Positions 31,982-44,487 of a stretch of 64,000 bases of DNA are shown one piece after another (the first letter of the stretch is position 1; each line of letters starts with the position of its first letter). The notes beneath the pieces were generated by a model, which ran no database searches, was not told the DNA's origin, and saw only the letters and a list, made by a program, of their open reading frames with translations. The position numbers were made by a program, and so were the translations under genes. Source of the stretch: Alloascoidea africana (lineage: Eukaryota > Ascomycota > Alloascoideomycetes > Alloascoideales > Alloascoideaceae); assembly GCA_030581615.1 (NCBI GenBank), contig JAKTTT010000019.1:1-64000 (forward strand). Reading direction: 5' to 3'.

Positions 31982-32982
31982 TTAGGAGGAAGCTTCCCTC
32001 TTCTTCTTCTTCTTGTCCTTTTTCTTCTTTGAGGATTTGGGAGTCTCGATGACAGAAGGGGCTGCCGGAGTAGGAGTGGATGGGACATCGTGTTCAATAA
32101 CATGGCGTTTTTTCAGAGACTTTGGCTTTTTCACCGGCCTGTGTTCCTCTTCCAAAGTATCACCATCCTCTTTCTCTTTTTCAACTTGAGATCCGGAGTT
32201 GGACTTGGCCTTGGCCTTAGCCTTAGCCTTGGCTGCTTCTCCATTCGGCACAGGTTCTTCCGTGGGATGGGCCTCTTTTTCCTTGGTATACTTTTCCTTC
32301 TTAAGGTAGTAAGTCTTCATCTGCTCCTCGTACTCCCGCTTGTAAGGCCCCTTGTGTTCATCCGACAAAGAAGCCCACTGCTTTGCAATCTCCTGTGTCA
32401 GCTCCTGGTTCGAAAGAGGAGCAAGACCCAGCTTGACGCGCTCCTCGCGAAGTCTCTTGCGCATTTCAGCCGCAAAGGCAAAATACATCGTGATGGGCTT
32501 CTTCGGGGCATTGGGATCCACGGGGGCCTTTTCCCTGACGCGTTTTCTCTTTTTGCCGTCTGGTTCGGGCACGGCGGTCGCGTCTGTGGCAGCACCAGAG
32601 GCAGAGGCAGGAACACGCACAGGCACAGAAAGGCTGGAGGCCCCAGCGAGTCGCGTAATGGGCAGCTGGCTCGCCGTTTCCGCCAGAGAGGTCAGGGCCT
32701 CCTTGAGAAGAACGGTGTAGGCCGGGCTGGATCCGGTCTCGGCAATAGTCGACAGGGTATTGAAGAAGTTGACGGTCGCTGAGGACGCTTCCTGGGCAGC
32801 CTTGGACAGCTCGAACAAGGACGCAACAAGCTACAAAAAAAGGCAGGTTTTTGCAACCTCGTGTTAGTTTTTTTTATTCCAGCAGGTTCAATCGCAAAAC
32901 GGCCCTCCGGAGCGGCACCTACGCTGTCTTTGGAGGCCTTGAGGGCCAGGGCCGCAGGGTCGGAGCTGGAGGACGGGGACAT
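31982..32982 (-). CDS. HMO1: HMG-box chromatin protein Hmo1
   Basis: Hmo1 coats rDNA and ribosomal protein promoters and bends and bridges DNA. 302 residues in two exons: 32923-32982 and 31982-32830 (donor GTAGGT, acceptor TTTGTAG). The N-terminal helical box A-like part (ASKDSLVASLFELSKAAQ) closely matches yeast Hmo1. The HMG box runs from about residue 125 (DPNAPKKPITMYFAFAAEMR) to KYTKEKE. A tail of AK repeats and a Lys-rich end (SSKKKKDKKKKKREASS) follow. The local DNA is GC-rich compared with neighbours. An in-frame upstream ATG exists near 33120 but would run close to the divergent gene; the start at 32982 fits the Hmo1 N-terminus. Confidence 0.9.
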
Positions 32983-33194
32983 GGCTTTTTGAGCTCTGGC
33001 TGGGCGGGCCAAAAGAGCTCGCGCGTGGCTTTTGCGACGCCGGGGGGTGCCGTGCTGAGAGTTACCGCGGGACGCAGCCGTGGGCACGGGCGGCCACCAT
33101 TGTTCGCTTTTTAGTGCCATCGCCATCACCACTTCGGCCCAGTTGCACTCTCCAATCGCCAGCCTCGCTCTCTCGCTCTCTCGCTCACACAGAC

Positions 33195-34503
33195 ATGCCC
33201 GGTACAAACCCGGACAAGCTGATGGGCTGGCTTGCGGACAGAGACCTCCAGACCCCGCCGCCCGTAGACCACACCCTGACCGTTCCCGCCGCCCCCAAGT
33301 ACTCTGCGCTCCACGAGGATGAGATGATTCGGTGGAGGCAACGACGATACCGCAAGCTCAAGGCTTCGTTGGCCTCAAAGCACCGGGTCCAGAACCCAAT
33401 GTTACGCTCGTTTGCCTCTGAGTCGTCTTTGCACGATCCTGTGGTGCCTCTGGAGACCCGTTCCCATATTCATGTCCCCCAGAATCCCCAGAGTCAGATG
33501 GATGAGCAGACCTATTCTTGGGCTCCGTTTTTAACACCGGAGCAAACTCCTTCGTCGAGCAGAATGGCTGCAAACAGCGATGACGATGTCAATTTTTTTC
33601 ACGATTACGATTACGATTACAATTACGACTACGAAGATGAAGATGAAGGTGAAGATGAGGACGAAAGTGAGGATGATGAACGCCCATTTAAGCTTTCACT
33701 TCCGATGGATAAGAATACCTCCGCAGGGTCCAATTCGAACAGATTCGATAATAATGAACGAGCTCCAATAGACAAATTGCATCTCCCAATTAAATCACAC
33801 TCCTCGACCGTTCCAGTGTCCCAGACCCAAATGTCTTCTTCGCCGGCTCTGTTGCCGAGCCCAATGCTTCCGGAGCAGAGTACACAAAACCTAAACAAAA
33901 CAAAAGAGTATATTTCAAATCATGTAGGATGTCTCGGAAACTTTGAGAAACGAATACCCAAGCGTGAAAGCATGGAGTTTGAAATCTACAAAGATAACGA
34001 ATCAAGTGGCTCAACATTTAATACACAAACCAGCAATAGCAGGCTTAGAGCAATGGCCTGGATTGAAGGACATAGAGTTGAAAGTTTACAATCGCCATTT
34101 CATTCGCCTACTCCTGTGCGATCGAGTGATAATACTAATGATATGTGGCAAGATTCGGAAGATAAGGAAGACGATGAAGATGAGAGCGGAGATGACCTTG
34201 ATGATTATGGTTATAGATATGAAGAGGAAATTGAGCCAGATAAGCCAGAAACCGCCATAAAAAAAAACACCAGAGAAACCTCTGAGGGCAATATAAACAT
34301 GGATGAATCAAATGGAATGATTGTGGTATTGTAAGTTGTTGTTCTTCTTGAAACCACTTTCTGTCATTTTCTCGTTACTGACAATTGTTAGCCGTGGCAA
34401 AAAGTTCTTTCGACCGTTTCATCAAAGCGCAAATGGGGGGGCACCGACAGCAACAAGACTCAAACCCCAGCGACTGTTTCAAGTGAAGGACAAAGAGGGC
34501 TAA
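33195..34503 (+). CDS. Acidic protein of unknown function
   Basis: 415 residues in two exons: 33195-34330 and 34392-34503 (donor GTAAGT, acceptor TTGTTAG). I do not recognise a family. The start at 33195 gives MPGTNPDKLMGWLADRDLQ. A basic segment follows (IRWRQRRYRKLKA), then a striking Asp/Tyr repeat and Glu/Asp run (about residues 130-160), Ser/Pro-rich regions and a second acidic run near residue 330. The short last exon is basic (FRGKKFFRPFHQ). Composition suggests a disordered nuclear or scaffold protein. The terminal exon and its stop are duplicated in tandem just downstream. Confidence 0.65.
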
Positions 34504-34711
34504 ACCAAGAAAAGGTTTATTATTTTAAATGGCATGCAAACTCGGTGTCAACTTTGAACTCTGAACGTTTCATCAAAGCGCAAATGGGGGGGCACCGACA
34601 GCAACAAGACTCAAACCCCAGCGACTGTTTCAAGTGAAGGACAAAGAGGGCTAAACCAAGAAAAGGTTATTTTAAATGGCATGCAAACTCGGTGTCAACT
34701 TTGAACTCTGA
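34416..34711. repeat. 150 bp tandem duplication over a gene's 3' end
   Basis: Copy one (34416-34565) covers the last ~85 coding bases and stop of the acidic protein gene plus about 60 bp of 3' flank. Copy two (34566 to about 34711) repeats it with about 4 bp missing in the flank and no other change that I see. The second copy lacks an upstream exon and so is not translated as part of the gene. Confidence 0.9.
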
Positions 34712-36156
34712 ACTTTTGACAGCCGGTGTTAAGAGTCAGAGTAGCAAGCGCAAGGAAAAATGTCAAAGTTACATGTGCGCATGTAAGAGGAGGAAGAAGC
34801 CCCTGTTGTCCGTTTAATGAATCGTGTCAATTGCTACGCAAACAGAGTTTGATACACATTTCACAAGTTTATCCTTCAACTTTTTTTTTTTTGTTATTTT
34901 ACCCTTGGGTTTTTTCATGTTTTATGTTCTGGTGTATCATCTTCCTGTTCCTATCGCATTATATCATTTCCTCGGTTCGCATTAATCATATCACAATCCC
35001 CCTCCCCCCATGATCTTATGAACAAATAGACCAAGAGAAATGAAAAAAATGGGCAGTTTCTGGTCGGTCCATTTTGGGGGGTTTTCAACCCTGGTCTATT
35101 CTCCAATACCCACTAATCAGTAAAAATTAAACTAGATTACAACTTCAACCCCTGAGTTTTTTTCAATTTCAAGTGCTCTTGTGAGTGCTTGTTTATGTTT
35201 CATTTTTTTCAACCTTTATGATGATTAATTTTGTACTCACTACTACTACTACTACCACCACTACTATTACTACTAGAAACTTTGTTTCCTCTTTTTTTTT
35301 TTGCGGGGGATTTAATTTGGATTTGGATTTTATTCATATTACTTATACGATTCGCTTATTAAATGTAATATACCTCTCCGAGCTCTCTTTTGGACCCGGT
35401 TTTGTTCTCTGCTTGTAGATTCCAGAATCTATGATTTGTTTGCTAGAAACAAGAAACTATGTATGCAGGTGACTCTAATTGGTAATCGTGCCCCCCATGG
35501 TGCATAGATTCGCGTGCAGAATTGCCATTTATGGGAACACTTGCAGCAGCCATTCCCATGTTACCCGGCCCCATCCTGGATCTGGGTGGGAAAACTCCAT
35601 TCATTCAGCACCCTTGTTTTTGCCTTCCTTTTCCTCTCTTCCTCGCTAACACCTTTTCCGCAGTTAGCTTTCGCAAAGGTACGTTGGAGCCGACACCGTT
35701 GTCTTCCGCTGTTTAAAACTGGTTTGTCCCCGCTTACTTTCCTGTTCAATTTTGGTTTCAGAAGGGCGATTATTGGGAGGCTTTTGGACGGTTATTACAG
35801 TGTTCTAACTCACTGCTTGGTAGGGTCATAATAGAGTATTACGATCTATCTCATACACTATAGGGGAAGAACCGCCACACGCATTCTACACTTTTGGTTT
35901 CTGTAATTACGCTTCTTCACAATCGGTTACAAGAGATTTTGATTCTGGTCCCTATTATCAAGCTGTTATTTTATACCCTCAGGTCATCGCTGCTTTTTGT
36001 GTTTTCTCCTGATTATTGATCCCTCGCCCCATCACATCTATCTATACAGACCTGCGTGATAAGGGGATTTGGACTCGGATACAACCTAAAAGAAACCAAA
36101 TCGGATTGGGATAGTTAATTCAAAGATTGTCATTTGAAGAATCAGAATTTGGCATT
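34712..36156. other. Long upstream region of VID30
   Basis: About 1.4 kb, T-rich, with simple ACT/ACC repeats near 35240-35280. A Reb1-type TGTTACCCGG lies at 35559-35568. No gene was seen. Confidence 0.5.
35559..35568 (+). promoter_or_regulatory. Reb1-type site
   Basis: TGTTACCCGG, identical to the sites at 8778 and 52865. It lies about 590 bp upstream of the VID30 start. Confidence 0.45.
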
Positions 36157-38236
36157 ATGGACATTCGTGACTTCCTCAATAATGGAAGCGAGGAAACAAC
36201 GTAAGTAAAAGTCTCCTTTGCCCTTTGCCCTTTGCCCTTTGCGCTTTTGTCGGTGGGTGTTACTCCAGGTTGATGATGATCCCAAGTACTAATTTCTACA
36301 TAGTCCCGTGGGACCCCCTCGCATTCCCCAATACATCTCTGAAACCGCTTACGGGAGCTATCTGGAGTCTCAAGCGGCTGGTCCAGTCGTTAACCCTATT
36401 CCGTTCGCAGAGACGCCAAATGCCGCAAACCAGCTCTCTGTAATGGGCTTTCTGGGCACAATGCCGGCAGAAGTCTTTGCCGACTCTTATTCAAGTGAGC
36501 TACTCTCAATGTTCCAACAACGGATACTTGCCTCATCTCGAAACAATAGTGATGGGGCTCTTTTACTATCAGCTGCTCGAGACGACGCCTCTACAAACTC
36601 CGGTATTTTCGCCGGCACGGATACAATCTCGGATTCGAACCGAGGAGGATCTGGAGATGTGCACTCAAAACTTCAAGATGAGTATTCGTTTGATGGAGAT
36701 TCTGTACAGCCGGGGTTTAGAAGTGGCATAGAGTCAGGCCTGGATGCTCTAGATGAAAACTTGCAAAATAAAATAGGAAGTTCGTCCGGAATGGCATCTC
36801 CAGCCTACAATTTGCCATTAAAATGGAATGTCTCTTCAAGTAAAACGCTACTGGCGGACGCAGCGGGTACTGTTCTTCTGGGCTCTGTGAATTCAGTTGC
36901 CAAGAATTACGAACTTACCGGTGTTAAAAGTGATAGGCCAGTCCCAACAAATTGTGGCATTTTCTACTATGAGGTGGAACTCGTTTCATCATCAAACGAA
37001 TGTGATATTGTGGTCGGTTTTGCAGGAGAGGACGCCCTTCTTTCCAAGGCCCCAGGCTCAGAACCAAATACTTGGGGTTATCATAGCATTGATGGCCACA
37101 CTCTTTGCAATCAGAGTAGTCCCAAACCATACGGTCCCAAGTTTTTCAACTGCGATATTGTGGGTTGTGGAATAAACTACAGCAACAAAACAATCTTTTA
37201 TACAAAAAATGGCATACTACTTGGGACGGCATTTCGGGATGTCACGACGTCTGTCTATCCAGCTCTAGGAGTTAAAGGCGGCTATACTGTAAAGACGAAC
37301 TTTGGCCAAAAAGAGTTTTTTTACGACATTCAAAAGGATTTAAAGTCGCAAAAGATAAAATTTTACAAGAGTATAAGCAAAGATGAAAGTAGTAGCATGA
37401 CAGAAACTGCTGCCAGTGATAAAAAGATGCCAGATCTGTTACAGCATTTGGTGTTTAGCTATTTTACGCATTTGGGCTATATAGATACTGCTCGAGCTTT
37501 CCAACAGGAGCTAAAACAAGAGCGACAGATTTTCAATTCTGAATCCCATAAAGATGATGGAGATGATGTTATAATGGATGGCACAGATGATGATGACGTG
37601 TTGAAACTGGAAGATACAAATATACTGAATCGCCAAAAGATTAGAAAGTTCATCATGGAAGGAGATATTGACAGTGCTATACGATCTATCGACAACCACT
37701 ATCCGACCCTTCTCGTGAACAATGAGGATATTTTTTTCAAGTTAAAGTGTCGGAAGTTTGTAGAAATGATTAGCAAATCGCTACAGCCGTCACCAAAGAG
37801 TTTGGAACTAGGAGTTGAGGAGCGCGATGATGATGTTGAAATGGACGATGATGGGATCGGGAAAAAGAAACTGCAACTGAAAGAGGAGGTTGTTATGAAC
37901 GATGACAGTTTCCTGAATGAGATTCTACCATATGGTGAATTACTACAGTCTGAGTTCAAAGGGAACAAAAAACATGAAGCTGTTCTTGGTGAAATATTTT
38001 CACTACTGGCATATGCAAACCCTCGCAATAGTCCCATGTCATACCTATTGGATGAAAGCGAAAGGTTACGGTTGAGTGAGGAGGTGAATTCAGCAGTATT
38101 GGTATCACTTGGGAAAAGTAGTATACCTCCACTGGAAAAACTCGCTTTGCATACAACCCAGATAATGAAAGTTCTTTTTGATAAAAAATCATCTGAATCT
38201 CTGTTGATTAATGTGAAGAAGGATTTTCTTAGTTGA
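36157..38236 (+). CDS. VID30: GID/CTLH ubiquitin ligase subunit Vid30/Gid1 (RanBPM)
   Basis: Scaffold of the GID ubiquitin ligase, which degrades gluconeogenic enzymes. 658 residues in two exons: 36157-36200 and 36304-38236. Domains in order: a Ser-rich N-terminal 180 residues, SPRY (about 184-355; GIFYYEVELVSSSNECDIVVGF, GVKGGYTVKTNFG), LisH (about 395-425; PDLLQHLVFSYFTHLGYIDTA), CTLH (about 465-520; IRKFIMEGDIDSAIRSIDNH), an acidic insert, then CRA (about 555-650). The intron donor is GTAAGT, and the intron contains a short CCCTTTG-type repeat (about 36212-36243). The layout is complete for RanBPM. Confidence 0.93.
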
Positions 38237-39591
38237 GAGTTTATGATCTCAATGATGAGTAGTTAGGAAATATTGGTTGTAGTGGTAATGTTGCTTCATA
38301 TTTTCTTTCTGGCTTAACTGCTATTTTTTATTTTTCTCAATATAAAAGGGGATTATGTTCCTTTTTGGTCCAAGTTTCTCGTACTACTATGCATTATGGT
38401 ATTCATTCTCAATGATCATAACTCAAAACTATAAGTGTAAAGTAAACTAGAGTCGAAGTCTTGTAGAAACTTGGAGTGAGTTATATTTGTCAAGCTGGAA
38501 TATTTTGCTTCTTGAGCATACTTTGATGCTCACATGGGGTTTTTCGCCTTGAGATGACATTATTTCAATGTTTCACTTCGAGACTACACAAAACCTTTAA
38601 AAGCTTTAATCAATTGGTTTACGACGTTTGATTATCTACACTCTAGTTTAGCTTCTATAATTATCTTTCGTATTTATATAGTACCCGCTCTCTTGCTTAT
38701 ATCCCCCACTTCCTACTTTGAAATTGTCTGTGGGAGTGGTTCAATCCTGGGCTAACCTTTCCATTGATCCGCAAAGAAGCATGGTTCATACCTACACAAC
38801 AACGATACGGTGTCAATTCTTCCTTTGGCGAAAAGATGGGAGCAATTTTATCATTCATGTCGCTGCCAGAGGCTCGTGTCCCTAAGCAAAGTTATACAAA
38901 AGATTTTCTTGGTTCAGGCTCTAGCTCAAAAAAGTGTAAATGATTATGCTGGCGTTGAAATAGTACATGATTTTGAACAAAAGAAGAGATATCTCAATGA
39001 ATCAAGATTTTGATTATTTGACTCAGATCCTCGATTTCAGATCCAAGGAGAGTGTCAAACCAGGAAGCAGGTGAAGTTAACGGGGAACAATAGAAACCTA
39101 TTATGAGCAGCAGATTCTCTGCACAAAGTTTCTAAGCTCGAAAACCAAACTTGTCGGCTCAATGGAGAGATTAAGTCAATCTACCAACGCTTTCTTTAAG
39201 TATATGGCCTCTACGATAGAATTGATCAAACATTCTCTCTTTCTTTGGTTCTCATCCTGCCAGCATCGTTGAGCAGGGTAATGTCATCATTTCTTGAAGA
39301 CCAAGAGCCAAGCCAGGCCGCGTTATTCTCAGTCTTCGTTTGAGGTTTGCTTGAGGTAGCTAATTTATTTATTTGTTTATTCATTGTTTACTGCTGTTAC
39401 ATACTCGCTGTCATTCTTTTTTCTTGGGCTTTGGATTGAGTTTTGGCTTTGTTGCCTTTTCACCTCTTCTCTTATCTCCCCTTTTTGCCTTGCCTTGACA
39501 ATACACCTCCAACACCAAAATATAATACCCTGACGCCTCACTCGTTTTCATCCATTTTGACAAATCACTATTTTGGAACATTTCTGCGAAC
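38237..39591. other. Gene-free stretch VID30 to TVP18
   Basis: About 1.35 kb. Short frames near 38790-39240 have some coding look in different phases but no recognisable family. It may be decayed sequence. The TVP18 promoter lies at the right. Confidence 0.4.
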
Positions 39592-40391
39592 ATGGCTTTT
39601 ATGGACAGTTTTAAAGGTGAGCTGAAAAGCAGAAACTTCAGGTAAGTCCGAATTACAACAGTTTAACCTTTTTCAAAGTTTCTTTTAGAGTTTAGAAAAG
39701 ACCCTCTCGTTCTATCTAACACTTCAATGTTTCACATGTTTTTCCTCGGGCTTTTAGTATCTATGGACAATGGTAAGATACCAGATTAATCATATACACC
39801 ATTTGTATAATCATGCAAAAAGGGGACTTCAACATGATCAAGAAGAGGTATTAACTGTAGTCGAGGGTAAAAGGACCGGGATAATAACGATTCTCTTCTG
39901 TTTTGTCTTTGGCATCGCCAACATCTTCCATTTTTCGCTCGTCATTCTCTTCTCTGTGATTTCAATGTGAGTATAAGTCCCACTGTTGGCATTGTGAGCA
40001 AGCTGACCTCTTGCTCCAATTTTTCATTAAAGTTGAAATTTGGCGGATCTTTTGAGACTAACAAACTTTTGTCAAATTGGTCTGTCTAAGTGTCCAAGGA
40101 CTGGTTCTCATATTTGTGGAGATCCCTTTCCTCCTTAAAATATGTCCACTTTCTGAAAAGTTTGTTTCAACAATGTCCAAATTCAACCAAAACTGGCCTC
40201 GAGCTGGGTTCTACCTTGGCATGGCTGTAATACAATATCTGTCCCTAATTGTCCAGGTAACTTCACTTCTTGTCGTTGCTATTTTCCTAACGTTGGCAGC
40301 AATATTTTATGCCTTGGCCGCTTTTAAACACCAGGAATTTCAGACCAGTGAGACTCTTGGTGCGAAGAATATTGCAAGAGAGATACTATGA
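39592..40391 (+). CDS. TVP18: Golgi membrane protein Tvp18
   Basis: Small late-Golgi membrane protein found with Tlg2-containing vesicles; molecular role unclear. 152 residues in four exons: 39592-39641, 39758-39772, 39874-39966 and 40091-40391. The second exon is only 15 nt and encodes the conserved Ile-Tyr-Gly-Gln-Trp. Family blocks: GELKSRNF, TGIITILFCFVFGIANIFH, VQGLVLIFVEIPFLLKICPL, then two more membrane helices. Four transmembrane helices in all. Donors are GTAAGT, GTAAGA and GTGAGT; branch sites include GACTAAC. The third exon joins through an AAAAG acceptor. Confidence 0.92.
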
Positions 40392-42683
40392 GCGGTTGGT
40401 TTTAGATTTGGTTTTTGTATTTGCCAATTCATTTTAGAAAATCAGATTGACGTTGGCAATTTAATACTACAGGCAATTTCTAAAAGGAGTTTGATGGAAT
40501 AGATCGTTTTGCAACTTGTCATAATTGTATACCAAGGAATCAGATTTGTATTGACTATTAATTATTTGTATAGTTAGATTTGTGTACAAGTTGCTGTCTC
40601 CTTCCAGTTTGTTTTCTTTGACCAAGTGTGGCACAAGCTCTTTGTTTTATAGAAGAACAAAAGTGAAAGCTTGAGACTAACCTGAGACTGTTCCATGACT
40701 GTATTACTCGCAACTCTTTGTAGTTTACAGTTTGAGTGGTCGAAACATTTTGGCATCAAGCATAGTTACTTGATCCTGAAGTCTATCGCGACTATAGGAA
40801 AAGAGATCTACGTTGTAAAGTTGGAGTAACTGGATGAAAAGCACTATAGCATTGGAAAAATTCCCACAAGTTTGAGGATACAAGGATTCTAGTGCTCCAT
40901 AACATATAATTCCCCAAGCCGCTATTTATTCTACCCTTATCTTTTTGGAGAAAGCACAGATTCATCTGGAATTTCATCTGTAAACCGATTGGTAATTGGG
41001 TAAAAACGAATAGATGCTACACTAAGCAAGCGCTTATGCTGCTCATCTCTATGTAACGTCAATCAGTTTCTTTGTTTAAAAAAGACTTGCAATCGGTGCT
41101 ATTAGAACGGCCATCTATTTTTACAATAGCCCTCCAAGTGTTATTCAAAACTAATGCGTGCCACAATTTTTTGCTCTATATAATGGTTTAATTTTTAAAA
41201 GTTAGGAACATTCCCCAATCTGCTAGTCGCCCTTTGAACCTGGATCACGCTTTAAGATTACCAATGACCAATCTTCAAAGTGGTCATTTGTCAATATCCT
41301 TTTGTTCTGGCACTTGCATTGTAAGGCACAGCCAACATTTATTTTTCTTATCATTTCTTCAGTTTTTCCTCATGATTTAATTATGGCCGAGGAAAGGGTG
41401 TTGAAAAAGGGGCAAATGCCAATGAGTGCTCTTGCATCGCTCTTCTTTAAGATTGTATTATGAGATGGGCATTGTCTTCGCTTCTATTTTTTTCAAAAAA
41501 AGAAAATTTTCATTCCTTTGTAGGGCTGGGCAAGGCAATTGTCAGTAGAATGGAATGGAATCACGGATAAATATCTTGTTGGCAAACAAAACGGTACATT
41601 CCTTTTTTTCGTACCTGATCCCCTTTATCCGACATCATTCTGTTCCTGAAGTTTGATTTAGTGGAATGGTTAATGTTGCCGTAGATTCGGACTTAAAAAG
41701 TATCACCATCAGACGAAAACATGTATGCATACTAGGCGAATTTAATCTATCATCTAGAATCAATAACAATCTTGGCTGCAATTTACAGCACTTTTCTTAA
41801 ATTGATTCAACTGAAAACGCCATGTGATAACTAATTTTAGTCTTGGAGAGAATTCCAAGTCTTCAAGTCTCTAGTTGTAACCAAGGAGGTGTTGAACCAT
41901 TGTCCTATCATTGCGTCAAGTTTAGATGCCTTTCAAGAAAATGAAATAAGAAAACGCGGGTCAGGAAGCTTACATTAAACAACAATCCCGCCTCTATTCT
42001 TGATAATTGAATTGAGCAATGAATTATTGTTTGAAAAGCTCTCTAACCCTGTGATTTTCTATAAATAAAACTGAATATACGGAGAATAACTAAACGGTTT
42101 AACAAACTCTGACATATGTAGAAAGCTTTGAATAAATTAGGTAACAGAGAATATTCGACGCCGTGAAGCCAAGGGTCAACTAGATAATTCAGTTTCATTG
42201 CTTGAATTGAGGCAGTTCTCTAGATAAGTTTCAACAAGTTTTGGATTCATGGACTGAAGAGGCTTGCCACATGTAAACACCTAAACAATCCAGAGTTTGC
42301 TCGAGAGTTGGGTTATACCCGTTGTATCGTATAATATCCTGCACCATGACGAATAGAGCAATGCATTCACTGCAACTTCAACAACCAAGCGTTCCATTTA
42401 TATGACAGGTCTTATTTTTACAGGGTTTCAGATGTGCGGTCTTAACTCTTGTTTTGAAGAATAAAGTGGAAATTGAGTTATGACGTGCTGACTCCAGTTC
42501 AACGAACGGTTACAAAGCTATAGAGCTGAAACATCTGGATGTTCCCCCCAATGCACAAATCATTAATCGATATTTATGTTTCGTGACAGATCTAAAAAAC
42601 ACAGAATCTTTTAAAACAAGACATTAAACACTTATTTACCCAAAATTGTCTAATCATTCCCCATTCTTGACAAAGAAGCCATG
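40392..42683. other. Gene-poor stretch, 2.3 kb
   Basis: No coding frame above chance length, and no RNA gene or repeat that I can support on either strand. Confidence 0.5.
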
Positions 42684-43925
42684 TTAGATTTTGGAGTAGT
42701 CTGTTGTAATTCTCCAGCTTTTCAAATCAGATCTCGCATCCTGTTCCCTTATCAATCCATAATTGTTTCGTCGCCTGGGGAGTTCTAAACCCATACCAAG
42801 CCCCAAGCCCGAATTGGGCGATCTATTGCCGTCGAGGTTGTTGCTCTTGGTCCCCGTGCCAGAATTAGTACCATCGCAGACCCCCATTCCGCCGCCTGTA
42901 TCGTGAAAAGTAATTCCATTGTTGCCACTGTTTGTAGTTAGGTCTACTCCAAGACCGGTTTCTGACTCGGACAGCTTTGAACCGCTCATAGATCCTTGCA
43001 GTCTTCTCTGCCGTATCCAGCCGTCGCCTCCTGCAAAAATGTCCTGGATACACTTATCTGGGGGCAGCTCATCTGGCCTTGGATCCCAAGGTAGCTGAAA
43101 TGACTTGTAATATAGCTTTGATATTATAGGATCTCGCTTCGAAATTATAGAACCCGACTGTAGTGAACCTGCGGTTGGGGCTGTGCTTCTGTGGTTCGTA
43201 TGCCCATGGCTTGTGGTATTAATGTTTGAACCTGAAGCTGAACCAGGACCTGAGCCTGAGCCCGAACCAATGCTATCGCTAACAGCACTTGCTACCGTTG
43301 GTGTCGTCGGAGAGGTGCTTTCTATCCCCATACCACTGTGTATACTGGAGGCTACTACACTGTTTACATCTGTTTGTAATGGGGACGTATGCTGTTGTTC
43401 TTGTGTCTGCCCATCAATCACGCCTGTGATCCCTCTGAAAATCTGGGTCAACTTCATGGGTGGAACAGTAAAATCGGGATCTCCTTTTAATAGCTCCATG
43501 CCAATGAGAACATTCAATATACAATTTACCTTACTTTCTTGTAGTAAATACCGGTTCGCAGCAGGTTCGTCTTGATCGGCATATTCGCTGAGATTGATTT
43601 CAACCTTCCCCAGCACCGACTTTTCCTTATTTGGGTATTCAAGATAAACGGTCAATTGTAATAGTTTCTCGCTCAACTGCCTCGCGTTCCTATAGTTGAT
43701 CGATATTTTCACTCTGGTATCTACCCTGTGGTCCCAAATAACCCTGTGGTCTCTGATGGGCGCGGCATGAGTTTGTCCTTTCATAGGTTGCTTAGAAGAT
43801 ACGGCATCTTTGATGTTCCAGCGGACAAAGGCCAGTCCCGAGGCCTGTGGGATATTTGCCAGCTCATGGATTATAATAGTCAGTTCAAACCTTGGTCTCC
43901 GAGATTTCGACGAGAGACTGAGCAT
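42684..43925 (-). CDS. NT-C2 domain protein (EEIG1/EHBP1-type, YBL086C-like)
   Basis: 413 residues, single exon. The N-terminal ~150 residues form an NT-type C2 domain (FELTIIIHELANIP, then FVRWNIKD, HRVIWDHRV, ISINYRNARQLSEKLLQLTVY, VLGKVEINLSEYA). Members with this domain tend to bind membranes or link them to actin. The C-terminal part is Ser/Gly/Asn-rich with SGSGSG-type runs. In fungi a family member is S. cerevisiae YBL086C. It is divergent from the large unknown gene, with 562 bp between. The start is the ATG at 43925. Confidence 0.83.
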   Translation of the reverse strand: MLSLSSKSRRPRFELTIIIHELANIPQASGLAFVRWNIKDAVSSKQPMKGQTHAAPIRDHRVIWDHRVDTRVKISINYRNARQLSEKLLQLTVYLEYPNKEKSVLGKVEINLSEYADQDEPAANRYLLQESKVNCILNVLIGMELLKGDPDFTVPPMKLTQIFRGITGVIDGQTQEQQHTSPLQTDVNSVVASSIHSGMGIESTSPTTPTVASAVSDSIGSGSGSGPGSASGSNINTTSHGHTNHRSTAPTAGSLQSGSIISKRDPIISKLYYKSFQLPWDPRPDELPPDKCIQDIFAGGDGWIRQRRLQGSMSGSKLSESETGLGVDLTTNSGNNGITFHDTGGGMGVCDGTNSGTGTKSNNLDGNRSPNSGLGLGMGLELPRRRNNYGLIREQDARSDLKSWRITTDYSKI

Positions 43926-44487
43926 TCTCTGCCAATGTCTCTGTTTTCTCGGTCTGGTCAGAGTGTTTGGGAGAGAAAGCTCGAGTGAGCCATGATGCTC
44001 TGCGAAGATGTACGGGTGTATGGTGCTGGGACAGCGATATCTGCATGTGTCCTAAAGCGGACAGCTCTGACGCGCAACGCGGAATCAAGTATGTGTCGTG
44101 CATATGCATGTCCAGACGTAATAGACGGCAACAAGACCCGGTGAACTGAAAAGGATTCCCGCAAAGACTAGGAGAACAACCAGAGGCTTTGGCCGTTGGG
44201 GTCATCCTCGAGAAATATCTTTGGGCGAGGGTGACTGCCCCGTAGAACCATGATAAAAGGGAGATCGAGCGCGTACAATTAAAAATATCAGAGGCATGCA
44301 GGAACCTTAAGGTGCAGTTTCTGTGAGCCTCAATATTTGTCGCACTCCAGACTAGGACTTATAAAAACAGTCCTTCCTCTTTTCTGCTCTTCTCGTGCTT
44401 TTGCCCCTTTCTCTCTCCTTCTCTCCCTCGCGCCCCCTTCCATATATTCATTTTCTTACAAAATTTCTGGGAAGCTCATAATGCACC

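Noticed and set aside
38790-39250. Possible decayed gene between VID30 and TVP18
   Set aside because: Short coding-looking pieces in different phases, but no family recognised, so not claimed as a pseudogene.
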